From Sulfuricurvum sp. IAE1 (GTDB taxonomy: Bacteria; Campylobacterota; Campylobacteria; Campylobacterales; Sulfurimonadaceae), in NCBI RefSeq assembly GCF_004347735.1, contig NZ_SLTI01000007.1:62001-126000 (forward strand): a stretch of 64,000 nt of DNA, written 5' to 3'. Below are positions 1 through 8,274 of the stretch, piece by piece. Under the pieces are notes generated by a model, which saw only the letters and a program-made list of their open reading frames with translations, had not been told where the DNA came from and ran no database searches. Numbering within the stretch: position 1 is the stretch's first letter; the number at the start of each line of letters is the position of its first letter. The position numbers and the translations under genes were made by a program.

Positions 1-422
1 TTGGTGATGGTGGGCTGTTCCCCCGCTTCGTCGGGTTTGAGGAGCGACACGAACGGACTGGTCCCCTGTGCCTTGAGAAGTTCGACCTGATCGGTGAGAA
101 TTTTCTCTTTGGCCTGCAACGCTTCGATCTCGAGTTTACGTTCGACCGTCTGGCGGCGATTCTGAAGCTCTTCGATCCGCCATTTGATTTGGCGAAGGTT
201 TTTGCGCGCCTCCTGGTAGGCCATGTAGGAGTTGTAGCTTTTGATCCACACGCTGCTCGCCTTTGAGAGCTCTTTTTGGATCTTTGCCACTTCGTCGCGG
301 GCCTGCTGCACCTGTACGTCTTTCGAGATTTCCACAGGCGGAGTATCGTTCTTATCCGAAGCGGCAAAAGCCCATGTACTGGCGATCACGGCCGCAAGGG
401 CCAAACGGACGATACGTTTCAC
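1..422 (-). CDS. Secreted coiled-coil protein, likely N-terminal part of an MscS-type channel (partial)
   Basis: Only the first 140 codons lie in the window; the C-terminus is missing. The start is a GTG that overlaps the aroB stop (GTGA). Residues 1-22 form a signal peptide (two basic residues, a hydrophobic stretch, then AFA). Beyond about residue 40 the protein is rich in K, E, Q and A and looks like a long coiled coil, followed by SPFVSLLKP. Periplasmic coiled-coil extensions of this kind occur in Campylobacterota mechanosensitive (MscS) channels encoded after aroB, which is the basis of the call. No channel domain is visible here, so it could be another envelope coiled-coil protein. The 4-base overlap suggests translational coupling to aroB. 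Confidence 0.55.
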   Translation of the reverse strand, partial: MKRIVRLALAAVIASTWAFAASDKNDTPPVEISKDVQVQQARDEVAKIQKELSKASSVWIKSYNSYMAYQEARKNLRQIKWRIEELQNRRQTVERKLEIEALQAKEKILTDQVELLKAQGTSPFVSLLKPDEAGEQPTIT

Positions 423-1474
423 GACGCGTCTCCCGCGAATCGGGCGAGGATTTTCTTGACGGTCCGTGCATCGACCTTATCGGTGATTTCCACCCCTCCG
501 ATCCCTTTTGGGAGGATAAAGGTGATCGCGCTGTCGGCACTTTTTTTATCGAGGAAAAATGCCGCGTAAAACTTTTCGATGTCGGCGATCGGATACGACA
601 GCGGAAGGCCGTAGCGTTCCAGCACCGCTTTCACGCGCGCCGCTTCGGCGGGCTGCATCAATCCGACCTCGCACGCGAGGTCGTTGGCCATCACCATCCC
701 GATCGCTACCGTTTCGCCGTGCAGATAGGTTTCGTATTTCGTCTCGTTTTCGATAACGTGCCCGAACGTGTGACCGTAGTTGAGCGCGGCGCGCAGCCCC
801 TGCTCTTTTTCATCCTCTTCGACGACGCCCGCTTTCGTTTCGACCGCTTTTTGCAGTGCGTAGACGAGGTTGTCCCCTTCTCTGAGATCGTTACGCTCCA
901 GCCATTCAAAAAACGGTGCATTGAAGGTGACCGCCATTTTCACGATCTCGGCGACACCCGCGCCGAACTCGCGTGCGGGAAGGGTCGAGAGGAAAGAGGG
1001 ATCGATGTAAACCGCTTTGGGCTGATGGAATGCACCGATGAGATTTTTACCGAAACGGTTGTTGACTCCCGTTTTGCCTCCCACGCTCGCATCCACCTGG
1101 CTGAGCAGCGTGGTGGGAACCTGGACGAAATCGATACCCCGGTTGTACAGGCTCGCCGCGAATCCGCCCATATCGCCGATAACCCCTCCGCCGAACGCTA
1201 CGAGAAGCGATTTGCGGTTGAGGCGGTGGTCGAACATACGGTCCAGAATCGACTCGACCGTCTGAAGAGTTTTGTAATGCTCGCCGTCGGGAATTGTTAT
1301 GACGTAGACCTCTTTGGCTTTGAGACAAGAAAGGAGACGCTGTAGATGCAGCCCCGCCACTTTCGGATTCGTGAGGACTGCGACTTTTCCGTCGTATACG
1401 ATCTGGGGCAATTCCCCGATATGGATGGGATACGAGTCGTCGACAACGCGTTTAAGGTTGATATTGATCGTCAT
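419..1474 (-). CDS. aroB: 3-dehydroquinate synthase
   Basis: Converts DAHP to 3-dehydroquinate, the second step of the shikimate pathway, with NAD and a divalent metal in the cytoplasm. The 351-residue product has the NAD-binding run GGGVIGDMGGF followed by QVPTTLLSQVDASVGGKTG, and the metal-ligand region NYGHTFGHVIE, all hallmarks of AroB. I chose the ATG beginning MTININLK because a CAGG Shine-Dalgarno sits 7 bases before it; a GTG 15 bases upstream is the alternative. The stop overlaps the GTG of the next gene. The gap to the upstream TrkA-domain gene is about 75 bases, so a separate promoter is possible. Confidence 0.97.
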   Translation of the reverse strand: MTININLKRVVDDSYPIHIGELPQIVYDGKVAVLTNPKVAGLHLQRLLSCLKAKEVYVITIPDGEHYKTLQTVESILDRMFDHRLNRKSLLVAFGGGVIGDMGGFAASLYNRGIDFVQVPTTLLSQVDASVGGKTGVNNRFGKNLIGAFHQPKAVYIDPSFLSTLPAREFGAGVAEIVKMAVTFNAPFFEWLERNDLREGDNLVYALQKAVETKAGVVEEDEKEQGLRAALNYGHTFGHVIENETKYETYLHGETVAIGMVMANDLACEVGLMQPAEAARVKAVLERYGLPLSYPIADIEKFYAAFFLDKKSADSAITFILPKGIGGVEITDKVDARTVKKILARFAGDAS

Positions 1475-1548
1475 GCACTGGCCTGTCACAAAAATAGGGG
1501 TAAATAACCTCTAGTTTACTCGAAACAGCCTTAAAAACGGGTGAGTTT

Positions 1549-2955
1549 CTAGATCTGCGTCGGGATAAAGAGCTGGTGATAACGTCCCAGTTTGCGGTAC
1601 AGAACCTCGGGATCGGTTGAAAAACAGGCGCGCAGGGGATTGATGAACATTTTCTCGGTGAAGGGGAGAATGTGAAGGAAATTCTCCCTCTCGCGCAGCG
1701 TCTGGATCGGGTTTTCTTCCTGCGAAACGACCTGAATCGATTTGGAAAAAATGGCCGATAGGTTGTTGAAATGTTCGATCACTTCCCCTTTACGTCCCTC
1801 TTCTTCATGGGTGTAATCCATCAGTTCGAGATTGAATCCGAACTGCGACGAAACGTCGAAAATCGTCGTCGAAATGTTCTCGATATATCCTTCCTCGCTG
1901 AGGACGACGACGCTTTCGCGCACCGACGAAAACGACCGTTCGGCCAGTTTGAGTACCGGAACATTCCCCGCGTAAAGCTTTTTACGCATCGATTTGCGTT
2001 CGAACGCGCGGTGCGAAACAAGAAACAGCCCGATATGATATGTTTTGATATCATCGAGGATCATCCCCTCGTCGCAGTCGGTTTCGTAACGGATTTCAAC
2101 CGTGACGTTCCCTTCCGCCGACGCCTTGATCATCCGTAGAGTGTCGATGTCCCCGGGATTGATCACCTTGATGATGAGAGGCTGACGCAGTTTTTTCTGG
2201 ATGAAAACGCTCCGCCGCACCAGCGCCATAATCGAGCTTTTGGGTTCGTTCTTCATGTCGATGTAGAGGTACAGACGGCTCCCGAACGGTGCGGGAAACT
2301 GCCCGAGTTCGCGTTTGATCGCCCGGTAAATCGAGCGCAACACCCCGGGGTCCCCGACGAGGACGAGGGTGTCGTTGGGCTGGATCATACGGTTGTCGGC
2401 GGGGAGAATCAGCTGGCGGTTGCGGTAGATGGCGGCGATTTTCCAGTTTTTCTGCTCGATCGAGCCGATGTGGCGGTAGACGAACGAACTTCCGAACGGG
2501 ACAAGCACTTCCATGATCTCTCCCGATCCCAGACCGATGTTTTTGGCCAGAACCGGAATATTGGGAAGGTAATCGATGAGATTGGCGGCGATCAGCTCCT
2601 GGGTGTTGACCCACTCGATGTCGTCATCGGGGCTCTTGGCGTGCCACAGATCGAGCGCGATGATCCTCAGGGAGGGTTTGTATATGCGGATGTTTTTGAT
2701 GGTCTGTTCCAGGTCGTTTTGGTCTTCCATCACCAAAACTACCTGCCAGAAATCGTTATCAAGAAGGGCGTTGATCTTATAGGCACTGGTGGGGTCGAAA
2801 CGGAAAAACTTGAACCGTTCGGGGTTGTACCCCTGAAACGTGTTTTCATAGGTCTGAACGACGTAGTAGACGTTTTCGCTGGTGTAGGCGCCCATCACCC
2901 GTTCGATAAAATGGCGCCCTATTGCCCCGTCGCTGACGATCAGAATTCGCTTCAT
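1549..2955 (-). CDS. TrkA-N/TrkA-C domain regulatory protein
   Basis: A 468-residue cytoplasmic protein. The N-terminus reads KRILIVSDGAIGRHFIERV, a Rossmann-type nucleotide-binding start. Around residues 165-235 comes a TrkA-C (RCK-C) type domain with EIMEVLVPFGSSFVYRHIG and the ending NDTLVLVGDP. The last 200 residues are less familiar and may be a second, degenerate nucleotide-binding unit. RCK proteins gate potassium uptake or efflux systems in response to NAD(H) or other ligands. No K+ channel gene is next to it, so the partner is unknown. Orthologues next to aroB are, to my knowledge, common in Campylobacterota. The gene lies 7 bases after the TIGR02757 gene. Confidence 0.8.
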   Translation of the reverse strand: MKRILIVSDGAIGRHFIERVMGAYTSENVYYVVQTYENTFQGYNPERFKFFRFDPTSAYKINALLDNDFWQVVLVMEDQNDLEQTIKNIRIYKPSLRIIALDLWHAKSPDDDIEWVNTQELIAANLIDYLPNIPVLAKNIGLGSGEIMEVLVPFGSSFVYRHIGSIEQKNWKIAAIYRNRQLILPADNRMIQPNDTLVLVGDPGVLRSIYRAIKRELGQFPAPFGSRLYLYIDMKNEPKSSIMALVRRSVFIQKKLRQPLIIKVINPGDIDTLRMIKASAEGNVTVEIRYETDCDEGMILDDIKTYHIGLFLVSHRAFERKSMRKKLYAGNVPVLKLAERSFSSVRESVVVLSEEGYIENISTTIFDVSSQFGFNLELMDYTHEEEGRKGEVIEHFNNLSAIFSKSIQVVSQEENPIQTLRERENFLHILPFTEKMFINPLRACFSTDPEVLYRKLGRYHQLFIPTQI

Positions 2956-2962
2956 CCGATAA

Positions 2963-3766
2963 CTACCCTCTTACTTGGTGACGTGATTGTACCATATTTG
3001 CTTTCCCGTCCTCTTTTACGAGCATCTTCTCCTGCCCGATACGGTAGAGGGCAAAGTCGTATTTCAGGGGATCTTCGGGGTCAAAAAGGCGAAGATTTTC
3101 AGTCAGCTCGACCGCCGCGCGCAAATCGCATTGCCCCCTCTTCAAAAGTCCGAGGGAACGCGAAACGTTGAACGTATGGGTATCGAGGGGCATGATAAGT
3201 TCCGAACGCTTCACCCCGCTCCACAGCCCCATGTCGAGTACGTCCCGGCGTACCATCCAGCGCAGGTACATCATCCACCGTTTCATCGCCGAGGCTTTTG
3301 CCGGGGATAGAATCGGTTTGCCGATCAGAAACTCATACCCCCGGGAGCGATAGGGGTTCAGACGATAGAGCGCTTCGATCAGGGCAGAGAGACCTCCGAT
3401 CACCCCGTCTTTGCGGTAGCCGTGCATGAATGCCGTTTCCGCACCCCCCGCATCCCGGAGCCTCCCCAGCGTCACGAACCATTGCACAAGGTCCTCGGCG
3501 TTTTGGAAACGGTAATATTTTCCCCGCAGTTTTTCACGCAAAAGCCCCTCTTCCATCCCAATGTACGACGGTTCGAGCGACGCGGTGAAAGTGACGATCG
3601 CTTTGGCGTTGCCGTAGGCGAACAGGGCGCAGGTAAGGGCATGGAGTTCGTCGGGATAACGGCGGGCGACCATCAGCGGATCGGGGCGCGATTCGCACAG
3701 TTCCCCTTCACAGTTCCGCGCCGCCGCCTCGTACTCCAAAAGTTCCTTCAGCCTTCCATGCTCCAT
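2963..3766 (-). CDS. TIGR02757 (DUF2400) family protein
   Basis: A 267-residue cytoplasmic protein of unknown function. It matches the TIGR02757/DUF2400 family by its opening RLKELLEYEAA, the segment DPLMVARRYPDE, and the conserved MPLDTHTFNVSRSLGLL. The DTH-x-x-x-V/SR-x-LGL motif recalls the catalytic Asp region of endonuclease III-like HhH glycosylases (VDTHVxRVxxRLG). That suggests, but does not prove, a distant helix-hairpin-helix relationship. I chose the ATG of MEHGRLK, 4 bases after the rpoN stop; the longer frame would overlap rpoN by 77 bases. It is probably translated from the rpoN operon. Confidence 0.85.
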   Translation of the reverse strand: MEHGRLKELLEYEAAARNCEGELCESRPDPLMVARRYPDELHALTCALFAYGNAKAIVTFTASLEPSYIGMEEGLLREKLRGKYYRFQNAEDLVQWFVTLGRLRDAGGAETAFMHGYRKDGVIGGLSALIEALYRLNPYRSRGYEFLIGKPILSPAKASAMKRWMMYLRWMVRRDVLDMGLWSGVKRSELIMPLDTHTFNVSRSLGLLKRGQCDLRAAVELTENLRLFDPEDPLKYDFALYRIGQEKMLVKEDGKANMVQSRHQVRG

Positions 3767-3770
3767 CGGG

Positions 3771-5039
3771 TCACGATCCGCCGAGCAGATAGAGCTGCTT
3801 GCGTTCGCTCGATCCGGGGATATCGAGCTGTTTGCGATATTTGGCAATCGTACGGCGCACCATCGTGATATTGAACTTTTTCTGCACCAGTTCGAGCAGT
3901 TTCATATCGCTGAGGGGTTTTTTGGGAGATTCGTTTTTGACCAGTTCACTGACGTATTCCTTTATCGCGGCATTGGAAACATCCTCGTCGATGGCGGTCG
4001 TGAAGAAGTCTTTCATGGCATAAATCCCGCGGTCACAGGCGATGTATTTGTTGGCGATGGCGCGCGAAATCGTCGAAGGGTTGTGACCGAACTCGTCGGC
4101 GAGGGTTTTGAGGGTCAGCGGCCGGATCGCCCCGCCGGTAAAAAAGTCGTACTGGTATTCGACGATCATCAGTCCCACTTTATAGAGCGTCGCTTTACGC
4201 ATCTCAAGCGCATCGACGAGGCTTTTGGCCTCTTTGATTTTCTCCTTGACGAACGCATGATCGACCCCGTAGGCGTTGTCGATCGCGATGGAGGGATAAT
4301 AGCGGTCGTTGAGCTTTACCTCGATCCCCTCTTCGGGATCGGTATAGATCATCAGGTCCGGAACGATCTGCGCCGAGTCTTCGAGATATTCGATGGCGGG
4401 AGGGTTTTTGAAGCTTGCGATCACTTTCATCACTTCGCCGAACGCTTTTTCCTTGCGGTATCGGCTCAATTCGTCGAGGTGGGTAATCATCTCCCGTGCC
4501 AGAGGATAGGCTTCGTCGCTGATCTGGGAGGATTCGAGCTGGAACAAAAACGATTCGGAGACGCTGCGCGCCCCGATTCCGACAGGTTCGACGTGGACGA
4601 AGCGCCCCCGGATTTTCTCAAACTGTTCGATCGAAACGGCGTGTTCGGCACAAAAGGCCTCCGTATCCCCTTCGTAATATCCCCCCTCGTCGAGGTTTTC
4701 GATCACGTGCCGTCCGATCAGCTGCGACAACGGGGTCGGAAAAAGCGGCGCATCGATCTGTTCTTCGAGCACTTCGTAGAGGCTTTTGTGCCGGACGGTC
4801 AGCGCTTCGATCGCCTCGGATTGGGAATTCTGAACGTAGCCGTACTGGATTTTTTTGGGGATGCGGGATTCGAAGTTCTCTTCAAATCCCGACTTGACCT
4901 CGATGAGGGGATTGTTTTCGACAAACGGCGCCATCGCTTCGCCCAGGTCGCTGAGGCTCGAATGAAGAATCGGGAGCCAGTTGCGAAGCGTATTGGAAAG
5001 CTTGTTTTTAAGCTCGACGTTTGTTTTTACCCGTAACAT
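3771..5039 (-). CDS. rpoN: RNA polymerase sigma-54 factor
   Basis: Sigma-54 directs RNA polymerase to GG/GC (-24/-12) promoters and needs an AAA+ activator; in Campylobacterota it drives mid-class flagellar genes. The C-terminal RpoN box is VRRTIAKYRKQLDIPGSSERK, and the HTH region contains FGHNPSTISRAIANKYI. At 422 residues it is a little short. The N-terminal region I (ELKNKLSNTLRNWLPILHSSL) departs from the Gln/Leu-rich consensus LSLTPQLQQAIRLLQ of proteobacterial RpoN, as epsilon RpoN proteins tend to. The gene sits 6 bases after lptB. A good sigma-54 promoter and a FlgS-like kinase gene lie elsewhere in this window. Confidence 0.96.
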   Translation of the reverse strand: MLRVKTNVELKNKLSNTLRNWLPILHSSLSDLGEAMAPFVENNPLIEVKSGFEENFESRIPKKIQYGYVQNSQSEAIEALTVRHKSLYEVLEEQIDAPLFPTPLSQLIGRHVIENLDEGGYYEGDTEAFCAEHAVSIEQFEKIRGRFVHVEPVGIGARSVSESFLFQLESSQISDEAYPLAREMITHLDELSRYRKEKAFGEVMKVIASFKNPPAIEYLEDSAQIVPDLMIYTDPEEGIEVKLNDRYYPSIAIDNAYGVDHAFVKEKIKEAKSLVDALEMRKATLYKVGLMIVEYQYDFFTGGAIRPLTLKTLADEFGHNPSTISRAIANKYIACDRGIYAMKDFFTTAIDEDVSNAAIKEYVSELVKNESPKKPLSDMKLLELVQKKFNITMVRRTIAKYRKQLDIPGSSERKQLYLLGGS

Positions 5040-5045
5040 GCGCGG

Positions 5046-5768
5046 TTAGAACTTGAACGATTCACCGAGATAGTGTTGACGCACGTCGCTGTTATGGGCG
5101 ATTTCGTCGCTGGTACCCGACGCCAGAAGGGTCCCGTTTTTGATGACGTAGGCGCGGTCGCAGACCGCGAGGGTCTCACGGACGTTATGGTCGGTGATCA
5201 ACACCCCGATCCCGAATTCGACAAGCTGGGAAATAACGCTCTGAATATCCATCACCGCGATCGGGTCGACCCCCGCAAACGGTTCGTCCAGAAGCAGAAA
5301 TCGGGGTTTATTGACCAGCGCGCGGGCGATCTCTGCCCGTCGGCGCTCGCCGCCTGAGAGGTTGATCCCCCGGCGGTTTCGGATCGGCTCGATGTTGAAC
5401 ATCTCCAGCAGCTCTTCGATCCGCTTTTCCTGCGTCTGAGGATCGAGTTTCCCCGCCTGGGCCGCAATAATCAGATTTTCCTCAACGGTAAGGTCCTTGA
5501 ATATAGAGGCTTCCTGCGGCAGATAGCCGATTCCCATTTTGGAACGCTGGTGGAGTGGAAGGTCCGAGACGTCGGCACCGTCGATGAATACTTTCCCTTC
5601 CGTCGCTTCGACGAGGCCGCAGATCATGTAAAACGTCGTCGTTTTTCCGGCGCCGTTGGGCCCCAGCAGTCCGACGACCTCGCCTGTGCGCAGCTCCATG
5701 CTGATCCCCCGGACGATTTCGTGTTTTTTGATCGTTTTGACCAGACGGTCGACTTTTAATTCATGCAC
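5046..5768 (-). CDS. lptB: LPS export ABC transporter ATP-binding protein
   Basis: Cytoplasmic ATPase of the LptB2FGC complex that extracts LPS from the inner membrane. Walker A is GPNGAGKTT, the signature is LSGGERRRAEIARAL, Walker B is FLLLDEPFAGVDP, and the H-loop is ITDHNVRE. I chose a GTG start (product MHELKVDRLVKTIKK, 240 aa) because AGGTG lies about 5 bases before it and family members begin M-H-x-L-x-V. An ATG 12 bases upstream is the alternative. It overlaps the end of tsaE by 8 bases and is followed by rpoN, the usual order in this phylum. Confidence 0.95.
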   Translation of the reverse strand: MHELKVDRLVKTIKKHEIVRGISMELRTGEVVGLLGPNGAGKTTTFYMICGLVEATEGKVFIDGADVSDLPLHQRSKMGIGYLPQEASIFKDLTVEENLIIAAQAGKLDPQTQEKRIEELLEMFNIEPIRNRRGINLSGGERRRAEIARALVNKPRFLLLDEPFAGVDPIAVMDIQSVISQLVEFGIGVLITDHNVRETLAVCDRAYVIKNGTLLASGTSDEIAHNSDVRQHYLGESFKF

Positions 5769-6171
5769 GGTACACCTCATAACATCGCGACGTTTCGCCG
5801 CATTTCGTAATTTTGACGATCACGGTATCCAAACCGCTCCGTTTAAGCCATCCGACCAACGTATCATCACCCCATTCGACGAGATGATACCCCGGTTTTT
5901 CGAGCTCTTCCATCATTCCAAGGCTCAAAAATTTTTCAAACCCGTAGTTGTACAGATCGTAATGGTACAATTTGTCCCCGTACATCTGCTGCAGCGAAAA
6001 CGTCGGCGACGTAACCGCATCTTCCATCCCCAAATAGCGGGCAAACGCCTGCGTCAGGGTCGTTTTTCCGCTCGAGAGGTCGCCGCGCAGGATCACGATC
6101 CCGCCGCCCGGGAGTTCACCCGCGATCTGAGCGCACAATTCTTCCAGCCGGTCCAGAGGGTATTCGTTCAT
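5761..6171 (-). CDS. tsaE: tRNA t6A37 threonylcarbamoyl adenosine biosynthesis ATPase TsaE
   Basis: P-loop ATPase that works with TsaB and TsaD to make N6-threonylcarbamoyladenosine at position 37 of ANN-decoding tRNAs. The 136-residue protein has the Walker A RGDLSSGKTTLTQAFAR, then the typical VTSPTFSLQQMY and YHYDLYNYG segments and the HLVEWGDD motif. The ATG overlaps the trpD stop (ATGA), and the 3' end overlaps lptB, so trpD-tsaE-lptB-rpoN is very probably one transcript. Confidence 0.93.
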   Translation of the reverse strand: MNEYPLDRLEELCAQIAGELPGGGIVILRGDLSSGKTTLTQAFARYLGMEDAVTSPTFSLQQMYGDKLYHYDLYNYGFEKFLSLGMMEELEKPGYHLVEWGDDTLVGWLKRSGLDTVIVKITKCGETSRCYEVYRA

Positions 6172-7148
6172 AGCTTTGAGGATACGTCCGCGATCTGGGC
6201 CAGTTTGGCCGCCGCTTTTCCGCTGAATAGCGCGTCACGGGCGATTTCAAGCCCCTCTTGCGCGTCACGTGCCATCCCCTCGGCGATAAGGGCGTAGGCG
6301 GCGTTGATCAGCACCATATCGCGCTGCGCATCGGTAGCACGGTTATGGAGAATATCGGTCAGAATCTTCGCATTGAGTGCCGCGTCGCCGCCTAAAATAG
6401 CTTCAAAAGGGGCTTTTTTGATCCCCAGCGCTTCGGGATCGATTTCGAAATAATCGATTTTTCCGCCGCGAAGGTGCGCGGCGTAGGTGATATCGCTGAT
6501 GCTCACCTCGTCCATCCGCTCGCGCGAGCTCACCACGATCGCCGATTTCATCCCCAGTTCGCGTGCCGCTTCGGCCATTTTGGGGACGAATACCTCATCG
6601 AAAACACCCAGCAGGATTTTCGAGAGGCCGACGGGATTGGTGAGGGGACCGAGAATGTTAAAAACCGTCTTCTCCGGGATCGAACGGCGGATCGGCATGA
6701 TAAATTTCATGGCGGGATGGTGATACTGGGCGAACAGGAACGTAAACCCGGTCTCTTCAAGAAGCTCGGCACTTTTCTCCAGGCTAAGGTCGAGTTTGAC
6801 ACCCAGTGTTTCGAGGACGTCGGCGCTTCCCGATTTGGAAGTGATCGAACGGTTCCCGTGTTTGGCGACAAACGCCCCGCATGCGGCGAGAAGGATCGAA
6901 ACGGTGGAGCTGACGTTAAAACTTCCGCTTTTATCACCTCCCGTTCCGACGACGTCGATCAGTTTCTCTTTGAGCTCGGCCGAAACGTCCAGCGCGAGGG
7001 CGTGGCGCTTCATCACTTCCGCAGCCGTCGCGATCATAGCGGGCGATGTCGCGTCGTTCAGCGTCAGCGAAAGGAGGAAATCGCGCATCTCCTCGTCGCT
7101 GAGGCGGTGTTCGAAGAGCGCTTCGAAATCGCTTTTCATGGGGTTCAT
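6168..7148 (-). CDS. trpD: Anthranilate phosphoribosyltransferase
   Basis: Transfers phosphoribose from PRPP to anthranilate in tryptophan biosynthesis. The 326-residue product shows the PRPP loop VGTGGDKSGSFNVSS, the KHGNRSITSKSGSADVLE block and the NILGPLTNPVG segment, all diagnostic of TrpD. The ATG overlaps the stop of the S4-domain gene (ATGA) and its stop overlaps the tsaE start. No other trp gene is nearby, so tryptophan biosynthesis is dispersed. Length and motifs look intact. Confidence 0.96.
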   Translation of the reverse strand: MNPMKSDFEALFEHRLSDEEMRDFLLSLTLNDATSPAMIATAAEVMKRHALALDVSAELKEKLIDVVGTGGDKSGSFNVSSTVSILLAACGAFVAKHGNRSITSKSGSADVLETLGVKLDLSLEKSAELLEETGFTFLFAQYHHPAMKFIMPIRRSIPEKTVFNILGPLTNPVGLSKILLGVFDEVFVPKMAEAARELGMKSAIVVSSRERMDEVSISDITYAAHLRGGKIDYFEIDPEALGIKKAPFEAILGGDAALNAKILTDILHNRATDAQRDMVLINAAYALIAEGMARDAQEGLEIARDALFSGKAAAKLAQIADVSSKL

Positions 7149-7393
7149 GAGAGTTCCTTGACATAGAGGTTTTGAGCCGATTTCGGCGTCGATTTGACCG
7201 TCGGTATCGCGAGGACTTCATAACGCATCTGTTTGTCGAGGTAGACCAGCGTGATAATATCGCCGACGATCACGTTTTTGGACGCTTTGACCGCTTTGGA
7301 GTTGATGTAGACTACCCCTTCGGCGATCATGTCCTGTGCTACGGCGCGGCGTTTGGTCAGATTGACCGCATTTAAAAATTTGTCAATTCGCAA
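7145..7393 (-). CDS. S4-domain RNA-binding protein (Hsp15-like)
   Basis: An 82-residue protein that is nearly all S4 domain: MRIDKFLNAVNLTKRRAVAQDMI, then GVVYINSKAVKASKNVIVGDIITL. Stand-alone S4 proteins of the Hsp15/RqcH-associated type bind rRNA or stalled 50S subunits, but the exact role here is not readable from sequence. The start is TTG; no ATG or GTG lies in frame just upstream, and the S4 consensus begins exactly there. A TACAAT at 7433-7428 (minus strand) could be the -10 of the promoter for S4-trpD-tsaE-lptB-rpoN. Confidence 0.85.
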   Translation of the reverse strand: MRIDKFLNAVNLTKRRAVAQDMIAEGVVYINSKAVKASKNVIVGDIITLVYLDKQMRYEVLAIPTVKSTPKSAQNLYVKELS

Positions 7394-7446
7394 AAGAGTG
7401 ATCCGTATGCTTGTATTTGAAGCGTTTATTGTAGGAGATTCAAACT

Positions 7447-7487
7447 AAAAGGGAGGTAAGAGCGCAAAAAATGTTCCACTTCCTCCC
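7447..7487 (-). terminator. Possible terminator of the di-iron MBL gene
   Basis: On the minus strand GGGAGG (7487-7482) pairs with CCTCCC (7456-7451), followed by TTTT (7450-7447), 20-60 bases after the MBL stop. The 25-base loop is long, so this is only a modest candidate. Confidence 0.35.
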
Positions 7488-7503
7488 CCGAGGGGTCGCG
7501 CCA

Positions 7504-8274
7504 TTATTCCACGTTGGGAAGATAGAGCCCGTCGATATGCTCGGCGCCCCCTTCGACGTTTTCGAACCACTCCAGAAAAGCCGCGGCGTTCCCGCCCCGA
7601 AAAAGCGAACCGTGCTGGGGAGCGATCGTATCGACCTCATAACGTCTCACTTCGCGGACCCACGCCCGGCAAAAAACGTTCGACGCCATGTAACGGCGAT
7701 GGAAGCTCTCCAGGAACGGACGGTGGCTTTCGAAATCGTCCACCCGCTTGTTCAGGTTCTGAGGCGAAAGGATCGCCGCACCGATGTCCCCCGAAAAGAG
7801 GATTTTCGAACGGCTGTCGTAAAGCGAAAAGTTACCCGGGCTGTGAAGGAAATGAGCCGGGATGAACTGAATGAAACCGTCCTTGAACGGGACCCGTCCT
7901 CCGTGGTCTGGCAGTGCGATGATCCGTGAGGAATCGGTCAGCCCGTAATGGCTCATGAAACGGCTCCAAAGCCCAGAAATAACGAGTTGTGCGCTCGTAG
8001 CGACGCTCCATTCCGCAATTGCCCCCGCAACGTCGGGGTCCTGGTGCGAAAAGAAAATGTATTTGATCTTCCTGGGATCGATGTGGCGGGCAACGGCGTC
8101 GTAGAGTTCGGTGAAAATCGCCCCGCTCCCCGGATCGATCAATACCGCGCTATCCCCCTGGACGATCAGAAACTGGTTGACCGACAGTGAGTTTTCTTCC
8201 TGCTCTTCGTCTTCGAGGCTGAACATAACGCATTTGTGCGCCCCCTCTTCGAATAATACGGTTTCTTTATTCAT
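7504..8274 (-). CDS. Metallo-beta-lactamase-fold di-iron protein (ODP-like)
   Basis: A 256-residue cytoplasmic protein like the MBL half of flavodiiron proteins but without the flavodoxin domain. The metal motif is FFSHQDPDVAGAI (HxDxD), with later candidate ligands in HFLHSPGNF, FSGDIGAA and APQHGSLF. Stand-alone proteins of this kind are known as ODP, oxygen-binding di-iron proteins, some of which act in chemotaxis sensing. O2 or NO binding or reduction here is an inference. The ATG overlaps the end of the REC-PAS-PilZ gene by 8 bases, so the two are co-expressed and probably work in one signalling step. Confidence 0.8.
   Translation of the reverse strand: MNKETVLFEEGAHKCVMFSLEDEEQEENSLSVNQFLIVQGDSAVLIDPGSGAIFTELYDAVARHIDPRKIKYIFFSHQDPDVAGAIAEWSVATSAQLVISGLWSRFMSHYGLTDSSRIIALPDHGGRVPFKDGFIQFIPAHFLHSPGNFSLYDSRSKILFSGDIGAAILSPQNLNKRVDDFESHRPFLESFHRRYMASNVFCRAWVREVRRYEVDTIAPQHGSLFRGGNAAAFLEWFENVEGGAEHIDGLYLPNVE

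Noticed and set aside
263..1345. A 360-codon open frame opposite aroB
   Set aside because: It is a shadow of aroB with low-complexity Arg/Asp/Phe composition.
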